Below are positions 35,064-43,199 of a stretch of 44,255 nucleotides of DNA, in pieces (within the stretch, counting starts at the first letter, position 1; every line of letters starts with the position of its first letter). The stretch is from Acidobacteriaceae bacterium (GTDB lineage Bacteria > Acidobacteriota > Terriglobia > Terriglobales > Acidobacteriaceae). Position numbers and translations under genes: made by a program. Location: the NCBI GenBank assembly GCA_903970395.1, contig CAJCIM010000149.1, positions 1 through 44,255 of the forward strand, written 5' to 3'. Below the pieces are notes generated by a model. The model did not search any database. It worked only from the letters and a program-made list of their open reading frames with translations, and was not told where the DNA came from.

Positions 35064-36536
35064 TCACGCTGTGGTCACATCTCGTAAAGCTGGATAGACG
35101 CGACGGTAATGCGGATACGCTTGTCGCATCGCCTCCCCAGCGATAGGCTCGATCGTTTCTGCTGGACGAATGGTTGCCGCACAAGCGGCCTGCACACTGG
35201 GCCAAGCATTGACGCCGGTTCCAGCTAGCAATGCTGCACCAAACGCACCACCTTCTTCAGCTTCAAGCCGTTCGACAGCGTGATTGTAAACATCGGCCTG
35301 AATCTGCCGCCACAAAGGACTGCGAGCCCCGCCTCCGCCGAGACGTATCGTCTCCACCGGAATATGAAGCTCCTCAAAGAGGGTAAAGGTGTCCTTGAGG
35401 CTGAATGCGACGCCTTCGAGCACTGCTCGGACGAAGTGACCCAGCCTATGAGACGCAGTGATACCGACAAATGCCGCGCGCGCATTGGGATCAAGATGCG
35501 GTGTGCGCTCCCCGAAGAGATATGGCGTCCACAACATTCCATCAGAGGCTGCGGGAACACTTGCCGCAAGAGCCGTCAGCTGGTCATAGCTCAGATGAGG
35601 TGCGAAGGTATCACGGAAGTAGCGGAAGCTGAGACCTGCACCGTTAGTGACTCCCATAACATGCCATATGCCCGGCGCAGCATGGCAGAAGGTATGCAAG
35701 CGACCCTTCGCGTCCTTCGTTGGAGATGAGGTCGTGGCGAAGACCACTCCAGATGTGCCAATAGTGGCCGAGACTGACCCGGGAGCGAGAATGCCCATGC
35801 CAACTGCACCAGCGCCCTGATCGCCCGCACCCGCAACAACAGGCATTCCAGCGGCAAGTCCGGTAACAGCCGCAGCGCTATCGGTGATGCGACCGCAGAT
35901 CTCCGGCCCTTCAAATAGGCGAGGCAGCCACGACATCGGAATCCCAGCTGCGTCGGCAACGTCCTTAGACCAACGGCGATTAGTAACATCGAGCAGCAAC
36001 GTGCCGGATGCTTCCTGCATGTCAATGGCATACTCGCCGGTGAGACACAGTCGCACGTAGTCTTTGGGACAGAGGACGTGCGCGATCTTTGCAAAGATCT
36101 CCGGCTGATGCTTGCGGACCCAGAGCAACTTGGTGAGGGTAAAGTTGGGGAGCGCCGGGTTGCAGGTGAGCTCGATGAGACGGTCGTAGCCAATCGTCGC
36201 CGTCAGCCAGTCGCACTCTGGCTGCGTTCGTTGGTCACACCAGATCAGCGCAGGACGTAGCACATTCCCATCGGCATCCAGCATAACGCAACCGTGCATC
36301 TGACCGGTAAGCCCTACTGATTCGATAGCGTACCCGGCAGTAATCGAATCCTTGAGTACCGAGTTGATCGAGGATTTAGCTGCACGCCACCAGTCGTCAG
36401 GATCCTGCTCGGCCCAACCAATCTGCTCTGAATGGATTGGTGCATGCTCTGTCGATGCCGAGAAGACAACGCGGCCTCCACGGTCGACCACGACGGCGCG
36501 CGTGCCGCCCGTACCTACATCAACGCCAAGAAACAT
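35064..36536 (-). CDS. xylB: Xylulokinase (FGGY family)
   Basis: Phosphorylates D-xylulose with ATP to D-xylulose 5-phosphate, the entry to the pentose phosphate pathway, in the cytosol. The 490-residue protein begins MFLGVDVGTGGTR (phosphate-1 loop). It has the GLTGQMHG substrate motif at about 75-82, GAGDQGAGAVGMG, the ATP-binding GTSGVVFATT region, and GGGARSPLWRQIQADV near 400. The MHG motif and length fit xylulokinase rather than glycerol or gluconate kinase, and the neighbours (symporter, LacI, GH3) support a pentose pathway. Xylose isomerase is not in the window. The likely operon order on the minus strand is small gene, symporter, small membrane protein, xylB. Confidence 0.9.
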   Translation of the reverse strand: MFLGVDVGTGGTRAVVVDRGGRVVFSASTEHAPIHSEQIGWAEQDPDDWWRAAKSSINSVLKDSITAGYAIESVGLTGQMHGCVMLDADGNVLRPALIWCDQRTQPECDWLTATIGYDRLIELTCNPALPNFTLTKLLWVRKHQPEIFAKIAHVLCPKDYVRLCLTGEYAIDMQEASGTLLLDVTNRRWSKDVADAAGIPMSWLPRLFEGPEICGRITDSAAAVTGLAAGMPVVAGAGDQGAGAVGMGILAPGSVSATIGTSGVVFATTSSPTKDAKGRLHTFCHAAPGIWHVMGVTNGAGLSFRYFRDTFAPHLSYDQLTALAASVPAASDGMLWTPYLFGERTPHLDPNARAAFVGITASHRLGHFVRAVLEGVAFSLKDTFTLFEELHIPVETIRLGGGGARSPLWRQIQADVYNHAVERLEAEEGGAFGAALLAGTGVNAWPSVQAACAATIRPAETIEPIAGEAMRQAYPHYRRVYPALRDVTTA

Positions 36537-36595
36537 AAATCTGGTACTCCATGATGAACTTGTTCATTGTGATCAGGTCTGCCTCGTCGAAAGGG

Positions 36596-36838
36596 TCACA
36601 CCGTATCCGTATCTGTTGCGCGTGGCCGAAAGCGCAGCGTATAGAAACCACCAAACGCCGTCAACAGCAGGCCCCACCAGAAGGTGGGATGCAGGCCATT
36701 CAACACAGTCGGTGCCTCATGGCCGCCGAACCACTCCCACGCGCCATAAGGGAGAAGCACTACTCCATATGCCAGCGTCATGACGCCAACGAAGAACCAA
36801 ATGGAGAGCATCTCTCCGCGTCCCGTTCCTTCTGCCAT
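36596..36838 (-). CDS. Small two-helix membrane protein in the sugar operon
   Basis: An 80-residue protein beginning MAEGTGRGEMLS, with two hydrophobic segments (IWFFVGVMTLAYGVVLLPYG and TFWWGLLLTAFGGFYTLRF) and a short acidic tail with TDTDTV. I do not recognise a named family. It lies between the sodium-solute symporter and xylB on the same strand, 57-69 bases from each. The context suggests an accessory subunit or chaperone of the symporter, as small membrane proteins often accompany such carriers. Confidence 0.65.
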   Translation of the reverse strand: MAEGTGRGEMLSIWFFVGVMTLAYGVVLLPYGAWEWFGGHEAPTVLNGLHPTFWWGLLLTAFGGFYTLRFRPRATDTDTV

Positions 36839-36875
36839 TGCGAACCTCCATGCAGCGAAAATGAAGTCTTGAATA

Positions 36876-36902
36876 ACGAGCAGAGGCTCACCCTCTGTTC
36901 GT
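36876..36902 (-). terminator. Hairpin after the symporter gene
   Basis: An 11-bp stem with one G-T pair (36876-36886 with 36892-36902) and a 5-nt loop, four bases past the symporter stop. On the minus strand it is followed by TATTC, not a full T-run, so it may reduce rather than stop transcription into the downstream genes. Confidence 0.4.
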
Positions 36903-36906
36903 CACC

Positions 36907-38655
36907 CTAAAAGAAGATCAGGTTTAGACCGATGAAGATGACGGCAACGACGCAAGCCCAGAAGATGGGTTTCTGCCAGATAGTAACCGAGCCGTCATGT
37001 GGAATGACCGTTGCACCGTAGACGAGGCCATTGAGTTCAGCATCGGACTTGGGCTTCGTCATGTAGCTGACGAGGACAGTAACGAACACACAGATCAGCC
37101 AGCTCCAGAGCGCGCGGAACATGTTCTCAGCCTGCGGCTGCGCATAGGGAGACAGCGCAATGCGGGCCAGTGCCTGCGCCTTATGAGCAGTAGTGCCCGT
37201 GCTGGTATAGATGAACATACCAATGGAGGAAACAGTTCCCGCCAGTAGCCCGAGGAAACCTCCTAAGCTCGTTGCGCGTTTCCAAAGCATGCCGAGGATA
37301 ACCGTCCCAAATAGTGGAGCGATGAAGAAGCTGAACAACGCCTGCACATAGTCCATGATGGAAGCAGCGTTCATAACTAGGTACGCAGTACCGATGGAGA
37401 CCAACATGCCGATGACCGTGGACAAACGGCCCATAAAGACGTAGTGCTTATCGGAGGCTTTTTTATTGAGGTAGGCACCATAGATATCGTAAGTCCAAAC
37501 GGTAGAGAAGGCGGATACGTTGCCTGCCATACCAGACATAAAACCGGCGACAAGAGCCGTGATTCCCAAGCCAAGAAGACCGGGACCGCAGTAACGAATA
37601 AGCATCAGCGGCAGCACCTGATCGTATGAGTGCAGAGCTGGGTTCCCTTTAGCTACAGCGGCGGGAACGAGATGAAAGAGCGGATGACCATTTTGCATAA
37701 GCCCAAGGCAGATGAGTCCGGGCAGGATGACGATGAGCGGCACAGCCATCTTGAAAGCTGCGCCAATGACCGGAGCCATCTTCGCTGCACGAAGGTTATT
37801 GGCCGAAAGTACACGCTGCACAACAAGGAAGTCGGTCGTCCAGTAACCAAAGCTGATGATGGCACCGAGGCCGAAGACGATGCCCACCCAGTTGATGCCC
37901 ATGGGATTGTCCTGAAAGTGGCCAAGCGTGGACCACAGGTGCGTATAGCTACTGTTGCCGATGTTTGTGGCAATGTTGGCCTTGAGGTTGGTCCAGCCAC
38001 CCGCCTCGATCAACCCAAGAATGGGGATCAGAGCGGCTCCGGCCCAGATGAGAATGAACTGGAGGACTTCATTGATGATTGCGGACCGAAGACCGCCGAG
38101 CATGACGTAAACAGCCACGGTCGCCGCGCCGACCCAGATGGAAAAAGTCATATTCCAGCCGAGAACCGTCTGCATGACGACTGCCATGGCGTACATATTG
38201 ACACCGGACATTAGGATCGTCATGAGTGCGAAGGAGATCGCAGCAAGGCCTCGAGCGCCTTCCCCGAAGCGCAGTTGCAGATAGCCCGGAACAGAGTGCG
38301 TCTTCGAGATGTAGTAGAAAGGCATCATCACAATGCCAAGGAAAAGCATAGCGGGAATAGCGCCAATCCAATACCAATGCATTGCGAGGATGCCGTACTG
38401 ATACGCGGAGCCAGCCCAGCCCATGAGCTCCAGCGATCCAAGGTTGGCTGAAACAAAGCTAAGACCAGCGATCCACGCCGACATCTCGCGACCCGCAAGG
38501 AAGAACTCCTCACTTGTATTTGTACTCCCTTTAACATAGAAGCCGATGAAGATGACCACGCCGAAATAGAGCGCGAGTATCAGAATATCGACTGGATTCA
38601 GATGTGTAAGTTGGCCGCTGAGAGCAAAGAACGCGAGTACGGGATTTGGGTTCAT
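36907..38655 (-). CDS. Sodium:solute symporter (SSS family), likely sugar/Na+
   Basis: Inner-membrane Na+-coupled transporter of 582 residues, about 14 helices, with the vSGLT-like length. Signatures: AGREMSAWIAGLSFVSANLGSLE in the first helices with the sodium-site serines, GWAGSAYQYG, then the GLGITALVAGFMSGMAGNVSAFSTVW block in the later half. The N-terminal block and long C-terminal helix resemble sugar symporters of the SGLT type rather than proline or pantothenate carriers. The neighbouring xylulokinase and LacI regulator suggest a pentose or its glycoside as substrate. The start overlaps the stop of the preceding small gene by four bases (ATGA). Confidence 0.9.
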   Translation of the reverse strand: MNPNPVLAFFALSGQLTHLNPVDILILALYFGVVIFIGFYVKGSTNTSEEFFLAGREMSAWIAGLSFVSANLGSLELMGWAGSAYQYGILAMHWYWIGAIPAMLFLGIVMMPFYYISKTHSVPGYLQLRFGEGARGLAAISFALMTILMSGVNMYAMAVVMQTVLGWNMTFSIWVGAATVAVYVMLGGLRSAIINEVLQFILIWAGAALIPILGLIEAGGWTNLKANIATNIGNSSYTHLWSTLGHFQDNPMGINWVGIVFGLGAIISFGYWTTDFLVVQRVLSANNLRAAKMAPVIGAAFKMAVPLIVILPGLICLGLMQNGHPLFHLVPAAVAKGNPALHSYDQVLPLMLIRYCGPGLLGLGITALVAGFMSGMAGNVSAFSTVWTYDIYGAYLNKKASDKHYVFMGRLSTVIGMLVSIGTAYLVMNAASIMDYVQALFSFFIAPLFGTVILGMLWKRATSLGGFLGLLAGTVSSIGMFIYTSTGTTAHKAQALARIALSPYAQPQAENMFRALWSWLICVFVTVLVSYMTKPKSDAELNGLVYGATVIPHDGSVTIWQKPIFWACVVAVIFIGLNLIFF

Positions 38656-38996
38656 AGAGAGTCGATCACCACAGATAGATTTTGATGGACATTCGTTAGT
38701 GAAGATTGGGCGGCTTCAATGAGGACGATGTCATTTGGGGCAATTGAAATATCGGCTGAGAAGCTTCCGCGCTGATCTACATACACAATCCGCCGAGATT
38801 TATCCCTATCAGAATCGCCACTAACGTCTCCTCGCGCGAAGCCTAAAGTGGCCTGCCTCAGTTGACTCGCGTGGCTCGGATAGCCTGAACCGCATAACGC
38901 CATAAGAGCGAAAAGCGCAGAGATGCGCCACAATAACCAGATCACCTGTGGACTAACGTACTCACGCCCCGCTGACGCGGGCCTCCTGATGCTCAT
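38652..38996 (-). CDS. Small exported protein, translationally coupled to the symporter, unknown
   Basis: A 114-residue product with a hydrophobic segment at about 17-40 (VIWLLWRISALFALMALCGSG) and a mixed polar remainder. The last third (FSADISIAPNDIVLIEAAQSS) resembles the end strands of secreted glycoside hydrolases, so it could be a small exported protein or the remnant of a longer enzyme. I do not recognise a family. AAGG five bases before the ATG and the exact ATGA overlap with the symporter start argue that it is translated. It is first of the minus-strand sugar unit, downstream of the LacI gene. Confidence 0.5.
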   Translation of the reverse strand: MSIRRPASAGREYVSPQVIWLLWRISALFALMALCGSGYPSHASQLRQATLGFARGDVSGDSDRDKSRRIVYVDQRGSFSADISIAPNDIVLIEAAQSSLTNVHQNLSVVIDSL

Positions 38997-39066
38997 GCGA
39001 CCTTCAATCCAGGGAATATCGGACTTTCTCCAGCTCGCCTAATTTATCTTCTTCGCATCACGGCAT

Positions 39067-39100
39067 GCAACCAAAATCTGGGAGGCAATGGGTTTTGGTT
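39067..39100 (-). promoter_or_regulatory. Inverted repeat and candidate promoter upstream of the sugar operon
   Basis: AACCAAAA (39069-39076) and TTTTGGTT (39093-39100) form a perfect 8-bp inverted repeat with a 16-base spacer. On the minus strand the downstream arm overlaps a weak -35 (TTGCAT), with GATAAA 16 bases further on. It could be an operator for the adjacent LacI protein, or a terminator-like hairpin after the lacI-type gene. Confidence 0.35.
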
Positions 39101-39202
39101 AAATCGCTTTATGTGACGTCGAGGATTGTCTTCGATGAACGCCTTTTTCACCCATACGAAGAAACGAATGCCGCGGCAATGAATGAGAGTTTGTCCAAAG
39201 AG

Positions 39203-40309
39203 CTATTGGGTTGTTACCGGACCGGTCGATTCACGCTCAATCAGTTTTGGCTTCATCCACACGGACAGTTCATATGGTTTGGATGGATCCGCAATACGGT
39301 CAAGCAAGATTGTGGCGCCGAGTTTGCCCATCTCCGTGAGCGGTTGTCGAATGGTTGTGAGGCTGGGCACGTTGAACTCCGCCGCTACGATGTCGTCAAA
39401 ACCGACTACCGAGACGTCCTGCGGCACGCGCAGACCCTCCTCATGAAACGCGCGGATTGCACCGATTGCGGATGTGTCGTTGAAGCCTACCAATGCTGTG
39501 AAGTCACGCGTAGCTCGCAGCAGTCGTTTTGCGGTACTGTAGCCGATTTCTGGCGACCACCCTGCAGTATGAATATCCACCATCCGCTCCGGAGTTACGG
39601 CAAGACCCAGTTCCCGCGCCGCCTGTATCGTAGCCTCCCAACGATACTCCGTGTCGATGACGGTACGATGTCCCTTCATAAAGGCAATTTTGCGGTGTCC
39701 TAGTTCATAGAGGTGTTTTAGGGTGAGCCTGGCTGCTGCCAGATGGTCGAGTACGACGTTGGTGACACCCTCTTTTTCCAGATGTCCTGAGATGGTAACA
39801 ACTGGCAACGGCGAGGTGAAGTCCGCATTGGAGTTCAGCAACAGAAGGCCCTCTGCTCCGCGGCTAAGCAACATACGAGGGTATTCCTCGATCAGTTCCG
39901 GCTGCCAATAATGACAGGTCGTGAAGTACATGAACTTCTTCTGCACAAAATAGCGCTCAGCGCCGGCCATAACCTTGGTGAAATACCCTTCGCTATGGTC
40001 TGGCGCAATTACTCCCACAGATTCGCTACCACTCTTATTCAGGTTCAGCGCAAAGTAGCTTGGACGATAGTTGAACTTGCGCGCCGCTTCATGAACCCTT
40101 CGACGCGTTTCCTCGGTGAGGTTTTTTGCCAGCGGTGCATCGTTCAAGACGAACGAAATAGTGGTCTGGGAGAGGCCGAGATATGCGGCAAGATCCTTGA
40201 GGCTCGTTCGCGTCTTAGCCGGCGTGAATGCAGCGCGCGAAGGAGTTGGTACGGGCTTAGCCTTGCGTTTTGAACTACGGGATGACTGCGGTTGGTCTTT
40301 CTTACTCAT
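39203..40309 (-). CDS. LacI-family transcriptional regulator
   Basis: DNA-binding sugar sensor of 368 residues. The helix-turn-helix reads SLKDLAAYLGLSQTTISFVL at about 36-55, followed by the hinge segment (RRRVHEAARKFNYRPSYFA), then a periplasmic-binding-protein-like core with SGSESVGVIAPDHSEGYF, FNDTSAIGAIRAFHEEGLRVP, and SVVGFDDIVAAEFNVPSLTTIRQP. The N-terminus has an unusual basic Ser/Lys/Pro-rich extension of about 33 residues before the helix-turn-helix. The gene is divergent from the GH3 gene and lies just upstream of the symporter-xylulokinase unit, so it probably regulates both. The effector is presumably a sugar from that pathway. Confidence 0.9.
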   Translation of the reverse strand: MSKKDQPQSSRSSKRKAKPVPTPSRAAFTPAKTRTSLKDLAAYLGLSQTTISFVLNDAPLAKNLTEETRRRVHEAARKFNYRPSYFALNLNKSGSESVGVIAPDHSEGYFTKVMAGAERYFVQKKFMYFTTCHYWQPELIEEYPRMLLSRGAEGLLLLNSNADFTSPLPVVTISGHLEKEGVTNVVLDHLAAARLTLKHLYELGHRKIAFMKGHRTVIDTEYRWEATIQAARELGLAVTPERMVDIHTAGWSPEIGYSTAKRLLRATRDFTALVGFNDTSAIGAIRAFHEEGLRVPQDVSVVGFDDIVAAEFNVPSLTTIRQPLTEMGKLGATILLDRIADPSKPYELSVWMKPKLIERESTGPVTTQ

Positions 40310-40438
40310 GCAAAGCTCCCACCGAAACCTGAATCTATAGGCTGCTTCACGGGCTATTCGTGATAGTGGAGACTATACAACGACGCGGGTGCGCGCGCGA
40401 ACTGGCTCTCGGATTCAACTGATTGCGATAGACGCGCC

Positions 40439-40482
40439 ACCAACCGGAGACTTGGTCAAGGGTATTCCTGCCCTGTTATAGT
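40439..40482 (+). promoter_or_regulatory. Candidate promoter/operator of the GH3 gene
   Basis: ACCAA (40439-40443) and TTGGT (40452-40456) form an inverted repeat; TTGGTC then lies 19 bases before TATAGT (40477-40482), a weak promoter. A perfect 11-base palindrome GCTAAATTAGC is at 40568-40578, about 25 bases before the start codon. The CCAA/TTGG arms recall the inverted repeat at 39069-39100. The gap 40310-40604 holds nothing else clear. Confidence 0.3.
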
Positions 40483-40604
40483 TCGTTGCGTACGGTGGAT
40501 CGCGTGACCTACTAAAGCGATTCAACTATCTATCTAAGATCTGTTCATCAGCGCTGTTCTCTGGCGCGCTAAATTAGCAATTAATGTGAAAGGGCTTTGT
40601 GTTC

Positions 40605-42833
40605 ATGAAGATTCTCCGCTGCATTCGTATCGTCGGCCTCGGCATGGCAGTTACCCTTGTGAGCATCCTGAGTGCTGGTGCGCAGTCCGCGGATGCCAAA
40701 CCGTCCGCGGATACGCAGGCGTGGATGGACAAAGCGCTCGACCCCGACACGCGTGCAGATCTTATGGTCCACGAGATGACGCTGGACGAGAAGATCCAGC
40801 TGGTACATGGTGATGGTTGGGGCGTGCTTCGCGCCGGGGAGACGGTTGCGCCGGGGCACAATGGAGGTGCCGGGTTTGTGCCGGGGATTCCGCGGCTGGG
40901 ACTGCCCGACATCAACCTGGCGGACTCGGCCGTGGGAGCCAGGATGGCGGCGCGAGACAGCCGCTATGCGACGCTGCTGCCTTCGGTGATTGGGATGGCG
41001 TCGAGTTGGGATCCGGAAGCGGCGCGGCTTTATGGGTCGGTGATTGGCCGAGAGTTACGAGACCAGGGTTACAACATGTCCATTGGCGGCGGGATGGACC
41101 TTATCCGCGAGCCGCGAAACGGGCGCAACTTCGAGTACGCAAGTGAAGACCCGATTCTGTCGGGCATCATGGTGGGAGAGCTGGCCAGCGGCGTTCAGGA
41201 CAACCACATCATGGGCGACATCAAGCACTATGCCCTGAATGACCAGGAGACCGGACGGAACTCACTCAACGCCGAGTTGGACAAGCGTTCAATGCAGGAG
41301 ACAGACCTGCTGTCCTTCAAGATCGGGATTGCGCTGGCGAAGCCAGCGGGCGTGATGTGCTCCTACAACCGCGTGAATGGCGACTTTGCCTGCGAGAGCC
41401 AGTATCTGCTGAACGATGTGCTGAAGCACAATTGGGGCTTCAAGGGCTTTGTGGTCTCTGACTGGGAGGCAACGCACAGCACCGTGAAGGCAGCAATGGC
41501 TGGGTTAGATATGGAGCAGCCTGGAATCCAATACTTTGGGAAGGACCTGAAGCAGGCGGTGCTCGATGGCAAGGTGCCACAGGCGCGGCTGGATAACATG
41601 GTGCATCGCATCGTGCGCAGCATGTTTGCTGCTGGTGTGATCGACGAGCCACCAATGCGGCGTGTGGTCGATCCGTTCCGCGGGCGCGACGATGCGCAGC
41701 ATATCGAGGAAGAGTCGCTTGTGCTGTTGAAGAACGATCATATTCTTCCGCTCTCTGCAGGCGAGGTGAAGAGCATTGCACTGATTGGCGACCATGCTGA
41801 TTCCAGTGTTCTCTCTGGTGGCGGTTCGGCGCAGGTGGATGCGCCAGGCGGGCGGCCGGGCGGATCAGCCTGGGGAACGCCGGTTTACTTCCCTTCTTCG
41901 CCGCTGAAGTATGTACAGGAACATGCGGGAGCTGGCGCGAAGGTCAGCTTCGATCCGGGCAGCGATCCGGCGCAGGCAGCCAAGGCTGCGGCGGCGGCGC
42001 AGGTTGCCATCGTGTTCGTGACACAGTGGATGAGTGAAGGTCAGGATGCAGCGACGCTCAGTCTGCCGCACGATCAGGATGCGCTGGTGAAGGCTGTTGC
42101 TACGGCGAACCCGAACACGATCGTTGTGCTGGAGACGGGCGGTCCAGTCAGCATGCCCTGGTCGGGCAGCGTGAAGGGCATCGTTGAGTCGTGGTATCCA
42201 GGAATTGGCGGAGCGCAGGCGATTGCCAACGTTCTGTTTGGGACGGTGAATCCGTCGGGCAAGCTGCCGGTGACGTTTGCCGCCAACGAGGAGCAACTGC
42301 CGCATCCTCATGTAACCGGATTGGTGGAACATACCGTCAACAACCGGCTGAAGGAAGACCAGCGCGGACGCCAACCACATGACTTTCCTGTGGACTACAA
42401 CGTGGAAGGCATGATGGTCGGCTACAAGTGGTTCCAGGTGAAGGACGAGAAGCCATTGTTCCCGTTTGGCTATGGGTTGAGCTATACGGCGTTTCGCTAT
42501 TCAGGGCTGAAGGTGGACCACGGAGCCAAAGAGGTCAGCTTCGCGGTGCAGAACACGGGAAGCCGCGATGGCGACGAGATCGCTGAGGTCTACGTGACGT
42601 TACCAAAGGCTTCGGGCGAACCTTTCCGCAAGCTCGCGGGGTGGAAGCGTATCTCCGTGGCGGCTGGCAGCTCACAGACGGTGACTGTGCCGATTGATCC
42701 GCTGTATCTTTCGATCTTCGACACGAAGGACGATGCGTGGAAGCAGCTTGCTGGCGAGTACCACTTCGAGGTGGGCGGCTCCTCGGCGGATCTGCCGCTG
42801 CATGCGAACGTTGAGGTGAGTGGGGCCAGGTAG
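40605..42833 (+). CDS. Exported glycoside hydrolase family 3 enzyme (beta-glucosidase/beta-xylosidase type)
   Basis: Retaining beta-glycosidase of 742 residues, exported by a signal peptide (MKILRCIRIVGLGMAVTLVS ending near AGAQ). The GH3 N-terminal barrel has the KHYALND substrate motif at about 207-213 and the nucleophile Asp286 in GFVVSDWEATHS. The GH3 C-terminal alpha/beta sandwich (GDHADSSVLSGGGSAQVD and later) and a C-terminal fibronectin III-like domain complete it. It probably releases glucose or xylose from plant oligosaccharides for the neighbouring symporter. ATG 40605 has AAGGG at ten bases; an in-frame GTG at 40599 is equally possible. The neighbouring xylulokinase favours beta-xylosidase, but family 3 specificity is not readable. 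Confidence 0.92.
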   Translation: MKILRCIRIVGLGMAVTLVSILSAGAQSADAKPSADTQAWMDKALDPDTRADLMVHEMTLDEKIQLVHGDGWGVLRAGETVAPGHNGGAGFVPGIPRLGLPDINLADSAVGARMAARDSRYATLLPSVIGMASSWDPEAARLYGSVIGRELRDQGYNMSIGGGMDLIREPRNGRNFEYASEDPILSGIMVGELASGVQDNHIMGDIKHYALNDQETGRNSLNAELDKRSMQETDLLSFKIGIALAKPAGVMCSYNRVNGDFACESQYLLNDVLKHNWGFKGFVVSDWEATHSTVKAAMAGLDMEQPGIQYFGKDLKQAVLDGKVPQARLDNMVHRIVRSMFAAGVIDEPPMRRVVDPFRGRDDAQHIEEESLVLLKNDHILPLSAGEVKSIALIGDHADSSVLSGGGSAQVDAPGGRPGGSAWGTPVYFPSSPLKYVQEHAGAGAKVSFDPGSDPAQAAKAAAAAQVAIVFVTQWMSEGQDAATLSLPHDQDALVKAVATANPNTIVVLETGGPVSMPWSGSVKGIVESWYPGIGGAQAIANVLFGTVNPSGKLPVTFAANEEQLPHPHVTGLVEHTVNNRLKEDQRGRQPHDFPVDYNVEGMMVGYKWFQVKDEKPLFPFGYGLSYTAFRYSGLKVDHGAKEVSFAVQNTGSRDGDEIAEVYVTLPKASGEPFRKLAGWKRISVAAGSSQTVTVPIDPLYLSIFDTKDDAWKQLAGEYHFEVGGSSADLPLHANVEVSGAR

Positions 42834-42835
42834 TG

Positions 42836-43199
42836 GCACCCTCCCCCCCCCGCGTTTTTTGAGCGGCTCTAGTGGAATCAGCCACTTACCCGGTGATCCC
42901 GAGGCCAAGTGGCTGATTCCATGCCGCTTACGGGTATGATATTGCAACCAAATGAGTTAGGCGTGGTGGAGTGGCGAATAACCATGGGTTTTTCTTCCCT
43001 ACTTCAAGTATAGAAGGTGGGGAGAGTAAACATGCAGATATTATCAATGGCTATGTGTTTTGATTTGTTGGAGTTATGTGGCTTGGAGGAGGTTTGTGGC
43101 TTGACAACGATTTCCGGGCTCGAAATGACGCGGGTAGGAAAGACGCTCTCGCCAAGGGCGCGAAGTTAGCAGAGGTTCGCCATGGGAGTGGTGGCTGGA
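42836..43199 (-). repeat. Composite intergenic repeat, copy B (inverted relative to copy A)
   Basis: Fills the 366-base gap between the stop codons of the GH3 and LprI-like genes and matches 30361-30748 when read on the minus strand. It starts at the GH3 end with a C-rich tract and a T-run (42855-42860), then a palindrome with perfect 14-bp arms (42874-42887 with 42907-42920), the 16-base block 42931-42946, a diverged AT-richer middle, and the 21-base identical block at 43150-43170. No gene is seen. In both copies the C-rich tract abuts a stop codon. Confidence 0.7.

Noticed and set aside
39065-39703. A 212-codon open frame on the plus strand
   Set aside because: It is antisense to the lacI-type gene, whose helix-turn-helix and sensor domains are clear.
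40568-40578. GCTAAATTAGC as the LacI operator
   Set aside because: It is a perfect palindrome but lacks the central CG usual for LacI-family operators and has only one copy, so it is mentioned but not called.
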